This document shows positions 26,607-34,524 of a stretch of 64,000 nucleotides of DNA, piece by piece. The translations under genes were made by a program, and so were the position numbers. The notes beneath the pieces were generated by a model. It had not been told where the DNA came from. It did no database searches and saw only the letters and a list, made by a program, of their open reading frames with translations. The stretch covers positions 1 through 64,000 of the forward strand of contig ONAE01000002.1 of NCBI GenBank assembly GCA_900315695.1. Reading direction: 5' to 3'. Source of the DNA: an uncultured Prevotella sp. Lineage in GTDB: Bacteria; Bacteroidota; Bacteroidia; Bacteroidales; Bacteroidaceae. Numbering within the stretch: the first letter of the stretch is position 1; every line of letters begins with the position of its first letter.

Positions 26607-28181
26607 TTATTTCGTTTCTATTTCTTCCTGCATGTCTATGAACTGCCTGTCGGCATCATAGAACTCATATTGCAGGAAAGCCAGTTTTTGAGAGGGTATC
26701 ACATGGACACCAAGTCCATATTTCATTTGCCATTGGACCTTCATACTGAAGACACCCTTGTTGATGTAGGCTGCCACGTAGGGATGTACGTGGAGGTAGA
26801 ATTTGCGGATTCCGATCTTATTGACCAGGTTGTCAATTTTATTCTCCAACGTGTCGGTAAAGAGGAGACTCGATTTAATAGTGCCTTTACCAAAGCAGGT
26901 AGGACACACCTCTTCTACATTCACACTCATAGCGGGACGCACGCGCTGACGTGTTATCTGCATCAGACCGAACTTCGAGAGGGGCAGGATATTATGCTTG
27001 GCTCTATCTTTCTGCATGTTCTTGCACATGCGTTCATAGAGCAGTTGACGATCCTCTGGCAGTTTCATGTCGATGAAGTCAACGATAATGATGCCGCCCA
27101 TATCCCTTAGACGCAACTGACGAGCCAACTCATCGGCGGCTCCCAGATTGGTTTCAAGGGCATTAGTCTCCTGATTGTTCTCCTTCTTAATACGTGTTCC
27201 GCTGTTCACATCCACCACATGCATTGCCTCAGTATGTTCGATGATGAGGTAGGCGCCGTGTTTGTAATTAACAGTCTTTCCAAAGCCTGACTTCAGTTGT
27301 TTGGTAACACCGAAGTTATCAAAGATAGGCACAGAACCATTATACAACTTGACTATCTCCTTTTTCTCTGGAGCAATGAGCCCCAGGTAGTTCCTGATTT
27401 CGTCGTAGATACCGCTGTCGTTGACATGAATACCGTCGTAAGAGGGATTGAACAGATCACGAAGCAGTGCGACAGCCCGACTTTCCTCCTCAAAACATAA
27501 CTGTGGGCGTTCGGTTGTTTTCTGTACTTTCGTGATGGTGTCCTCCCAGCGTTTCAGCAGGATCTTCAACTCTGCATCGAGTTCGGCTGCCTTTTTGCCT
27601 TCTGCCACCGTACGGACGATGACACCGAAGTTCTTGGGCTTGATGCTTTGGATGAGCTGTTTCAATCGGCTACGCTCCTCGCCACGTTTGATCTTTGTTG
27701 AGACAGAGACACTGTTTTCAAATGGGATCAGTACCAGATAGCGTCCGGCGAAGCTCAGTTCGCATGTCAGTCTCGGACCTTTGGTGTTGATAGGCTCCTT
27801 TGTGATCTGCACCAGTATTTCCTGTCCCACTTTCAGGGTGTTGGCGATACTGCCGTCCTTTGCCAGGTCGGGTTGGATGTGAGCTTTCTGAATAGGGTAG
27901 AGCTTCTTACGGTCGCTAACCACCTGTTTCAGATACTTTTCGTAGGAGTTGAATTGATTTCCCAGGTCAAGATAATGCAGGAAGGCCACGCGCTCGGCAC
28001 CGACATCGACAAAGCAGGCATTGAGGCCCGGCATCAGCTTTTTCACCTTTGCCACATAGATGTTTCCCACCGAGAAGGACACCGAACGCTGCTCCTGCTG
28101 GTACTCTACCAGCTCTTTATCTTCGAGCAGGGCAATCGAGATGTCTTTCGGCTGAACATCAATGATTACTTCACTTGTCAT
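26607..28181 (-). CDS. rng: Ribonuclease E/G family endoribonuclease
   Basis: 524 residues: an N-terminal S1-like RNA-binding part (about 35-135, 'VGNIYVAKVKKLMPGLNACF'), the RNase H-like region and the DNase I-like catalytic part with 'VVDVNSG' and 'GGIIIVDFIDM' (the two Mg-binding Asp), then the zinc-link CPTCFGKG. It lacks the long C-terminal scaffold of E. coli RNase E, so it is RNase G-sized. It matures rRNA and tRNA and starts mRNA decay by 5'-monophosphate-sensed cleavage. A large hairpin lies in the leader between it and the upstream small gene. Confidence 0.92.
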   Translation of the reverse strand: MTSEVIIDVQPKDISIALLEDKELVEYQQEQRSVSFSVGNIYVAKVKKLMPGLNACFVDVGAERVAFLHYLDLGNQFNSYEKYLKQVVSDRKKLYPIQKAHIQPDLAKDGSIANTLKVGQEILVQITKEPINTKGPRLTCELSFAGRYLVLIPFENSVSVSTKIKRGEERSRLKQLIQSIKPKNFGVIVRTVAEGKKAAELDAELKILLKRWEDTITKVQKTTERPQLCFEEESRAVALLRDLFNPSYDGIHVNDSGIYDEIRNYLGLIAPEKKEIVKLYNGSVPIFDNFGVTKQLKSGFGKTVNYKHGAYLIIEHTEAMHVVDVNSGTRIKKENNQETNALETNLGAADELARQLRLRDMGGIIIVDFIDMKLPEDRQLLYERMCKNMQKDRAKHNILPLSKFGLMQITRQRVRPAMSVNVEEVCPTCFGKGTIKSSLLFTDTLENKIDNLVNKIGIRKFYLHVHPYVAAYINKGVFSMKVQWQMKYGLGVHVIPSQKLAFLQYEFYDADRQFIDMQEEIETK

Positions 28182-28222
28182 TTTGCTTCTTGCTTTTTCT
28201 TGAGGGTTCTCTTTTTAATTCA

Positions 28223-28269
28223 AAAGGGTGTGCCGCTATCCGCAAAGGGATTAGCATGCACACTCCTTT
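28223..28269. promoter_or_regulatory. Long interrupted hairpin in the leader of rng
   Basis: On the RNA of the minus-strand operon AAAGG-A-GTGTGC pairs with GCACAC-CCTTT, and inside it GCTA-A-TCC pairs with GGA-TAGC around a 6-base loop: 18 base pairs with two single-base bulges. No strong T-run follows (CTTTTGAATT), so it is not a clean terminator. The remaining bases between 28182 and 28295 show nothing else. Confidence 0.6.
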
Positions 28270-28295
28270 CATTCTTTTCTCATGTCACTTCAAGC

Positions 28296-28385
28296 TTACT
28301 TGCTCTTATGACGATTCTTGCGCAGTCTCTTCTTACGCTTGTGTGTAGCCATCTTGTGGCCCTTCTTTTTCTTTCCGTTTGGCAT
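28296..28385 (-). CDS. 29-residue basic protein, AURKAIP1/COX24-like (small ribosomal protein type)
   Basis: ATG 28385 to TAA 28296. The sequence MPNGKKKKGHKMATHKRKKR... ends in a KNRHKSK tail; 16 of 29 residues are Lys or Arg. It resembles the very short Bacteroidota proteins annotated as AURKAIP1/COX24-domain proteins; the eukaryotic relative is a mitochondrial small-subunit ribosomal protein (mS38). A ribosome-associated role is therefore likely. It lies 27 bases after HU and upstream of rng. It is too short for ordinary ORF calling but well placed and strongly patterned. Confidence 0.8.
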   Translation of the reverse strand: MPNGKKKKGHKMATHKRKKRLRKNRHKSK

Positions 28386-28412
28386 AATTCTAGAATTTAT
28401 TTAAGTTGTTAA

Positions 28413-28688
28413 TCACTTCATCTTCTCAATAAAGCTCTTTGAGGGCTTGAATGTAGGATAATCATGGGCGTCGATTACGATCGTCGTATTCTTAGAGATG
28501 TTGCGTGCAGTCTTCTGAGCACGACGTTTCACAACAAAGGTGCCAAATCCACGGAGATAAACATTCTCCTTGTTCTCAGCGAGGCTCACACGAATCTCTT
28601 CCATAAAAGCTTCAACAGTAGCAGCCACGTCTTTTTTGGCAACACCTGTCTCCTCAGCAATTTTGTTGATGATTTCTGCCTTGGTCAT
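28413..28688 (-). CDS. hup: HU family DNA-binding protein
   Basis: 91 residues, the classic length. 'MTKAEIINKIAEETGVAKKD' N-terminal helices, 'GFGTFVVKRRAQKTARN' beta arm with the DNA-intercalating region (Pro replaced; arm tip 'ISKNTTIVIDAHDYPTFKPS'), ending 'FKPSKSFIEKMK'. A nucleoid protein, or IHF-like bending factor. First gene of the HU, COX24-like, rng, GT2 operon. Confidence 0.93.
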   Translation of the reverse strand: MTKAEIINKIAEETGVAKKDVAATVEAFMEEIRVSLAENKENVYLRGFGTFVVKRRAQKTARNISKNTTIVIDAHDYPTFKPSKSFIEKMK

Positions 28689-28748
28689 TTCTTTTCTATT
28701 CTATATATTAATAATGTGAAAATCTTGTTCTTTCTTGATTTCGGACTG

Positions 28749-28756
28749 CAAAGGTA
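28749..28756 (-). promoter_or_regulatory. -7 box of the HU operon
   Basis: Minus-strand TACCTTTG at 28756-28749, with a TTTCGG stretch about 19 bases upstream. ATG at 28688. Confidence 0.6.
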
Positions 28757-28849
28757 CTAATTTTCAGTAGATTACCGAAATATTTCCCGATTTTTTTTCA
28801 AAAATAAGGCAAAAATTGCAGTTCTTGGGGTGCTTTTTGTACCTTTTGC

Positions 28850-30067
28850 TTAGAAATTCTTGATTATCAGGGTGGAATTTGTACCGCCAAACCCGAAAGA
28901 GTTGCTGAGGAACAGATCGAAATGCTGTTCCTTTTTTTCTGGAAGCACATTGATGACGGCAGTCTCCTCATCGGGTGTCTCGAAGTTCAGGTTACCAGCC
29001 ATGAAGTCGTGCTTCATCATCAGAATTGAGTAGATGACCTCACTGGCACCTGCCATCCACATCTCGTGACCCGTCAGACTCTTTGTCGAACTCACTGGCA
29101 CCTGATAGTCACCAAAGACCTTTGCTATCACCTGTGCTTCGCGCTGGTCACCAATCAGAGAACTTGTGGCGTGGGCATTTACATAGCCGATATCCTGAGG
29201 ACTAACTTCTGCGTTCTTCAGTGCGTTCAGCATACTTTTAGCAGGTCCTTCGATATTGGGTGTTGAGATATGGTCGCCATTGCCTGAGAATCCCCATCCC
29301 AATACTTCTGCGATGATGGAAGCCCCACGCTTAACGGCGTGCTCATAACTTTCTAAAATCAATGTGGCACCACCACCGCTGGGCACCAAACCATCTCTGT
29401 CTTTGTCGAAGGGGCGACTGGCTTTCTCCGGAGCATCTTCTCGAATAGAGAAGGACTGCAGTCCGTCGAACGACACCACGCCTAAGTGATTGGTCTCTTC
29501 TGCACCGCCGCAGATGATGCAGTCTTGCAGACCATTGGCAATCAGAGTGGCTGCCATGCCAATACTCTGGGAACCAGAAGAACAGGCAGCCGAGATAGTC
29601 TGGTTGATACCCTTCAACTTGAAGATACAAGCCAGATTCATGGAGATGGTGGAGTTCAGACACTGGAAGAGGGAACCACTGCCACAAGCCAGACTTGTGT
29701 GCATCTGATGGAACTTATCTACAGTCTTGCTACTGGCCTCTACGGCAGAGTCGTTGCCATAGACGATACCAACCTCGTGCTGTTCGAGATAATCCATATC
29801 GATGCCAGCCTGTTTCAATGCCTGTAGGGTAGCCATATAGGCATACTGACACTCTTCGTGCATATAACTCCTTGTATTTCTAGGGAGCAGGGTTTTCAGG
29901 TCTGCCTTCGGTACATTTCCCACCAGTCCGGAACGGAAGCCTGCTTCCTTACGAATGGGATCAAGGATAATACCACTCTTTCCCACATACAGGGAGTCCC
30001 TGACTTCGTCGAGGCTGGTACCAATACACGACCAGATGCCCATGCCTGTAATCACAACTCTATTCAT
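28850..30067 (-). CDS. Beta-ketoacyl-ACP synthase (FabB/FabF family)
   Basis: 405 residues from ATG 30067; the longer frame to 30163 would begin at the promoter of the divergent ettA. Thiolase fold with nucleophile Cys in 'ISAACSSGSQSIGMA', His in 'YVNAHATSSLIGDQ' and His in 'LTGHEMWMAGASE', and C-terminal 'SNSFGFGGTNSTLI'. It carries out Claisen condensation of acyl-ACP with malonyl-ACP. It stands alone without fabD/G or acpP; it could serve ordinary fatty acid synthesis or a specialised lipid. Confidence 0.9.
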   Translation of the reverse strand: MNRVVITGMGIWSCIGTSLDEVRDSLYVGKSGIILDPIRKEAGFRSGLVGNVPKADLKTLLPRNTRSYMHEECQYAYMATLQALKQAGIDMDYLEQHEVGIVYGNDSAVEASSKTVDKFHQMHTSLACGSGSLFQCLNSTISMNLACIFKLKGINQTISAACSSGSQSIGMAATLIANGLQDCIICGGAEETNHLGVVSFDGLQSFSIREDAPEKASRPFDKDRDGLVPSGGGATLILESYEHAVKRGASIIAEVLGWGFSGNGDHISTPNIEGPAKSMLNALKNAEVSPQDIGYVNAHATSSLIGDQREAQVIAKVFGDYQVPVSSTKSLTGHEMWMAGASEVIYSILMMKHDFMAGNLNFETPDEETAVINVLPEKKEQHFDLFLSNSFGFGGTNSTLIIKNF

Positions 30068-30150
30068 TCGATATATCGTCTGTTTTCTCAATTTGGCTGC
30101 GAAATTACAAATAAAATATGAGATATGTATTAGATTTCGTCTTTTTTTTG

Positions 30151-30158
30151 TATTTTTG
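30151..30158 (+). promoter_or_regulatory. -7 box of ettA
   Basis: TATTTTTG at 30151-30158, 27 bases before ATG 30186. A possible opposing box, TAATTTCG (30110-30103), may serve the ketoacyl synthase. Confidence 0.5.
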
Positions 30159-30185
30159 CACAAAATCTGAAATTAACTCAAAAAT

Positions 30186-31883
30186 ATGGCAACAGTTGAC
30201 GATAAGAAAGTGATTTTCTCGATGGTCGGAGTGAGCAAGACCATCCAGCAGAACCAGAAGCAAGTGCTTAAGAACATCTACCTCAGTTTCTTCTATGGTG
30301 CAAAGATTGGTATCATTGGTCTGAATGGTGCCGGTAAGTCCACGCTGATGAAGATTATTGCAGGCCTAGATCAGCAGTATCAGGGCAATGTGGTCTGGAG
30401 TCCTGGTTACTCGGTGGGTTATCTGCCTCAGGATCCGCCTCTCGATGAGACAAAAACCGTGAAGGAGAATGTGATGGAGGGTGTGCAGCACGTTTATGAT
30501 GCACTTGCAGAATATGATGAGATCAACGTGAAGTTCGGACTCCCAGAGTATTACGAGGATGCCGATAAGATGGATAAGCTGATGCAGCGCCAGGCAGAGT
30601 TGCAGGATATCATCGATTCGACAGATGCCTGGAATATGGACTCTAAGTTGGATCGTGCAATGGCTGCATTGAACTGTCCTCCTGGCGATTGGAGTGTGAC
30701 AACACTCTCTGGAGGTGAACGTCGTCGTGTGGCCCTGTGCCGTCTGTTACTTCAGAAACCTGATGTGCTTTTGCTTGATGAGCCGACCAACCACCTTGAT
30801 GCCGAATCGATTGACTGGTTGGAACAGCATCTTCAGCAGTATGAGGGAACTGTGATTGCCGTGACGCACGACCGCTATTTCCTCGATGATGTGGCAGAGT
30901 GGATTCTCGAACTGGATCGTGGTGAGGGCATCCCTTGGAAGGGCAACTATTCTTCCTGGCTTGAACAGAAGTCACAGCGTCTGGCACAAGAGGAGAAATC
31001 GGCTTCAAAGCGTCGTAAGACTCTTGAGCGTGAGTTGGAGTGGGTGCGTATGGCCCCTAAAGCTCGCCACGCTAAAGGAAAGGCCCGTCTTAACTCATAT
31101 GATAAGATGCTGAACGAGGAACAGAAGGAGCGTGAGGAGAAACTGGAGATTTTCATTCCGAATGGTCCGCGCTTGGGTAATAAGGTCATCGTTGCCGAAC
31201 ATGTTGCCAAATCGTTCCCAGAGAAACAACTCTTCAATGATCTCAACTTTATCCTCCCACCAAATGGTATTGTAGGTGTGATTGGTCCTAATGGAGCAGG
31301 AAAGACTACACTCTTCAGACTCATCATGGGGCTTGATACCCCTGATACAGGAACTTTTGATGTGGGTGAGACGGTGAAACTTTCGTATGTGGATCAACAA
31401 CATAAGGATATCGATCCGGAAAAGAGTGTCTATCAGGTGGTGAGTGGAGGCAATGAGACCATCCGCATGGGTGGAAAGGATGTAAATGTACGAGCTTACC
31501 TCTCACGCTTTAACTTCAGCGGGGCTGATCAGGAGAAGAAATGTGGGGTGCTCTCAGGTGGTGAACGTAACCGTCTGCATCTGGCGATAGCATTGAAGCA
31601 GGAGGGTAATGTTCTACTTTTGGATGAGCCTACTAACGATATAGATGTCAATACGTTACGTGCACTTGAGGAAGGCTTAGAAGCCTTTGCGGGATGTGCT
31701 GTCATCATTAGTCACGATCGTTGGTTCCTGGATAGAATCTGTACCCATATCTTAGCTTTTGAGGGCGAAGGAAATGTGTTCTACTTCGAAGGCAACTATT
31801 CCGAATACGAGGCAAATAAAGCTCAGCGTCTCGGACTGGATGAACCTAAGCGTGCCCGTTATCGTAAGCTCATGGAAGAGTAA
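30186..31883 (+). CDS. ettA: Energy-dependent translational throttle protein EttA (ABC-F)
   Basis: 565 residues. Two ABC domains in one chain without membrane parts: Walker A 'GLNGAGKST' and 'GPNGAGKTT', signatures 'LSGGERRRVALCRLLL' and 'LSGGERNRLHLAIAL', Walker B 'VLLLDEPTNHLD' and 'VLLLDEPTNDID'. The linker is the charged P-site-interacting region ('KRRKTLERELEWVRMAPKAR') and the EttA 'arm' is in domain 1. By family it binds the ribosomal E site and gates the first elongation steps by ATP/ADP ratio. Monocistronic, converging on the AddB-like gene with seven bases between. Confidence 0.94.
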   Translation: MATVDDKKVIFSMVGVSKTIQQNQKQVLKNIYLSFFYGAKIGIIGLNGAGKSTLMKIIAGLDQQYQGNVVWSPGYSVGYLPQDPPLDETKTVKENVMEGVQHVYDALAEYDEINVKFGLPEYYEDADKMDKLMQRQAELQDIIDSTDAWNMDSKLDRAMAALNCPPGDWSVTTLSGGERRRVALCRLLLQKPDVLLLDEPTNHLDAESIDWLEQHLQQYEGTVIAVTHDRYFLDDVAEWILELDRGEGIPWKGNYSSWLEQKSQRLAQEEKSASKRRKTLERELEWVRMAPKARHAKGKARLNSYDKMLNEEQKEREEKLEIFIPNGPRLGNKVIVAEHVAKSFPEKQLFNDLNFILPPNGIVGVIGPNGAGKTTLFRLIMGLDTPDTGTFDVGETVKLSYVDQQHKDIDPEKSVYQVVSGGNETIRMGGKDVNVRAYLSRFNFSGADQEKKCGVLSGGERNRLHLAIALKQEGNVLLLDEPTNDIDVNTLRALEEGLEAFAGCAVIISHDRWFLDRICTHILAFEGEGNVFYFEGNYSEYEANKAQRLGLDEPKRARYRKLMEE

Positions 31884-31890
31884 ATACCAA

Positions 31891-34524
31891 TTACCGACAC
31901 AGCATCTGATAGGGGCACGTGCTACAACGATCGTGATCCTCTGTTGGTGAGAAAGCGAGGTCTTGACTGAAGATCTCGCTCATCTTTTCTGTCAACAGCT
32001 GCATAAATTCATTAGATATCGTGGCAATGTCTCTCACTGGATCCTTACCCAACTTCAGTGTGGGATCATATTGCTCGGATCCTGCATGCTGGATGAACAA
32101 CAGGGCGGGGGAGACTGGCAGATTAGTCTGCTGACGTACAATATGACTGTAGAGGAAGGCCTGCAGGTAGTAGTCACTATGATCCTTCACGTTGGCAGGA
32201 TCAAAGATTGCTGCAACATCCGGCAGATCCTTCTGTTTCTTGGCTCCTGTCTTATAATCAACGACGCGTACGACATCTTCGCCTGTCTCTGGGTCGGTGA
32301 TGCAGTCTAAACGGTCTATGTAACCTCTGATAATTGTCCAGTCCAAAGGCATTTTTACTGGCTTCTCTAAGCCTAAGATGCTGAAAGGCGCTAACTTCCT
32401 ATCCGCCTCTAAGAGCTGACGGATGTATTTGATGATTACCTCCCTGTTGATGAGTTGCAAGCCGTCAAGGGCTGGTATCTTGCGGTTTGGATCAGTGATC
32501 TTGAACAGCTCTGTCATAAAGGCTTCATCCACCTTCTGCTCTATCTCCACTTCACTCTTCAACAGATCATTGATTGCTAAAGCTGTGATGTGATTACCCG
32601 TCAGTGTCTTCAGCTGTTCATAGAGGTTTTGTGCCGCCTTGTGGAAGATGTTGCCGAAGATACGGTTGTCGATAAGATCCTCATCGTTATCATCCGGTTC
32701 GATCAGGTTGCCAACGTAGTGATAGAAGAAACGCAACTGGCAACGCAGATACGTGCTGATAGCTGTTGGACTGATACCACCTTTCTCTGTAGAGAAGCGA
32801 TCCTTCATGACTTCCATCACCTTATCGGTTTTGAGGATAGCCAGAGAACGTCTGGGAGCTGTCAACTGTCCTGCCTGAAGTGTCTGGTAATGGATAGGTT
32901 TCTCCCGTTCCACCATCTGCTGGAGCATGAAACGAGACATCTCACCTGTCTGTCCATCGTTGGTGGCGTTATTATATACCAATGCCACATCTTTTGCCCT
33001 TTGCAGCAGGCGATGGAAATAATGTTCGTAGATAGCCACCTTATGATCTACCGTTGTCAGACCGTAAGCTTTTCGGATGCTATAGGGAATAAACGAGGTA
33101 TCGCTCACCCCCCGAGGCATGTTCCCTTCATTGCAGGAGAGCATCAGCACATGATCGAAATCGAGGTTTCTCGTCTCAAGCACACCCATGATCTGAATAC
33201 CTTCTGCTGGTTCGCCGTGAAAGGGTATCGTGGTGGATTGTATTACTTGGGTCACCAATCTCTGAAGGGTGATGATGTCCACCTTCAGCGCACCACTATC
33301 TACCAGGTCTGTCAAACGATTTAAGACGGTATACACTCTGAACAGGCTCTCGGTAGCCAACTGGTCCTTAGGACTGGGATCTTTTGCCACATGACGGATA
33401 ATCCTTAACAAGGCGTGCAGCAGTTCGCTGTTGTCGGTATAGTGGGTATTGGCATAGTCTTCAGGCATCATCTTGGCATATGGATGACGATTCATCAGTT
33501 CGAGCCAATGGCGTCTGAAAGCGTTAGTTTTCAGTGAGAAACCGTTGATCTGCAGATTAAAGAACTGGCTCACGAGTGTGGCGGCTGCTGTCTGACTCAG
33601 AGGATAACCGGTGGTGACGTTTACCTTCTCCACTTCTTTTGGCAGACAGTGGATCACCGTCTGCAGCAGTTTTTCGTCGCAGAGCACAATAGCAGTTTTC
33701 CGTCCTGCAGCAATGCGTTCTGGGGTGAGCCACTGACTCACGTAGCGTGCCTGGATATTTTCAGTAGGTGCAGAGATATAAGTCAGTGTTTCTGGGGGCA
33801 GTTCTTCTGTATCCTGATAGAAAATGGCCTTGCCTGCTTGTTCCAGTCGTCTGAAGAGTGTCTTTTCCACTTCCTGCAGATGATTAAAGCCCACAAAGGC
33901 ATAGGTGTCGTAACGGAAGTCGATGTCAGGAGTCTCCACCACCTGACGATAGAGAGCCCCCTCATAACAGAGATTCTGACTGGCCAGTCGTTCGTTGAAA
34001 AGATGATAGATGTTGCCGATACGACTCCATAGTTTCAGAAATCGCTGTTTCAATTCGCTGTTATGATCCTCAGAGAAATTACTGAAGAATCGCTTGATCA
34101 TCTCACGTTGCTCTTCTGTGAGGTAGGAGATGTCATCAAGTTCATGGAGGTCTCGCAGGTTCTTAAACACCTGGTCTGCGGGTCCCATGTTCTTATCCAA
34201 ATCATCGAAATCGGCTAAGAGCAGTTGCCCCCATCCGTAAAAATGATCCAGAGTCTCATCCATCCCTGTTGCCTCGATGAAGCATTTGTGCAGTTCACAA
34301 ACAAGTAGGATGGGGTCTGCCACTTTCAACGTTGAATGACTGCGGAAGAGGTCGCTGATGGTGATATAGGCAGGACTCCAGAGAGGCTTACCTGTCAAAC
34401 GAGCCAGATGCTCATTGAGGAAGAGCGATGCACGTTTATTAGGGAATACAACGGCAACACGTGCCAGATTGGTTCCATATCTGTTCAGCAAGTCTGCTGC
34501 TACCTGTTCAAGAAAACTGTTCAT
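31891..34524 (-). CDS. AddB-like PD-(D/E)XK nuclease/inactivated helicase with Fe-S site
   Basis: 877 residues. The N-terminal part is a degenerate UvrD-like fold. The C-terminal nuclease has 'LDCITDPETGEDVVRVVDYK' with the Asp and Asp-x-Lys catalytic residues. Four Cys can hold a 4Fe-4S cluster as in AddB: one in 'STYLRCQLRFFYHYV' and three in 'CSTCPYQMLC' at the end. It is the partner of the AddA-like helicase-nuclease, overlapping its stop by four bases. Together they should resect double-strand breaks for RecA loading. Confidence 0.87.
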   Translation of the reverse strand: MNSFLEQVAADLLNRYGTNLARVAVVFPNKRASLFLNEHLARLTGKPLWSPAYITISDLFRSHSTLKVADPILLVCELHKCFIEATGMDETLDHFYGWGQLLLADFDDLDKNMGPADQVFKNLRDLHELDDISYLTEEQREMIKRFFSNFSEDHNSELKQRFLKLWSRIGNIYHLFNERLASQNLCYEGALYRQVVETPDIDFRYDTYAFVGFNHLQEVEKTLFRRLEQAGKAIFYQDTEELPPETLTYISAPTENIQARYVSQWLTPERIAAGRKTAIVLCDEKLLQTVIHCLPKEVEKVNVTTGYPLSQTAAATLVSQFFNLQINGFSLKTNAFRRHWLELMNRHPYAKMMPEDYANTHYTDNSELLHALLRIIRHVAKDPSPKDQLATESLFRVYTVLNRLTDLVDSGALKVDIITLQRLVTQVIQSTTIPFHGEPAEGIQIMGVLETRNLDFDHVLMLSCNEGNMPRGVSDTSFIPYSIRKAYGLTTVDHKVAIYEHYFHRLLQRAKDVALVYNNATNDGQTGEMSRFMLQQMVEREKPIHYQTLQAGQLTAPRRSLAILKTDKVMEVMKDRFSTEKGGISPTAISTYLRCQLRFFYHYVGNLIEPDDNDEDLIDNRIFGNIFHKAAQNLYEQLKTLTGNHITALAINDLLKSEVEIEQKVDEAFMTELFKITDPNRKIPALDGLQLINREVIIKYIRQLLEADRKLAPFSILGLEKPVKMPLDWTIIRGYIDRLDCITDPETGEDVVRVVDYKTGAKKQKDLPDVAAIFDPANVKDHSDYYLQAFLYSHIVRQQTNLPVSPALLFIQHAGSEQYDPTLKLGKDPVRDIATISNEFMQLLTEKMSEIFSQDLAFSPTEDHDRCSTCPYQMLCR

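Noticed and set aside
32590..33324. 244-codon plus-strand ORF inside the AddB-like gene
   Set aside because: Antisense shadow frame; no recognisable domain, with codons reflecting the real gene.
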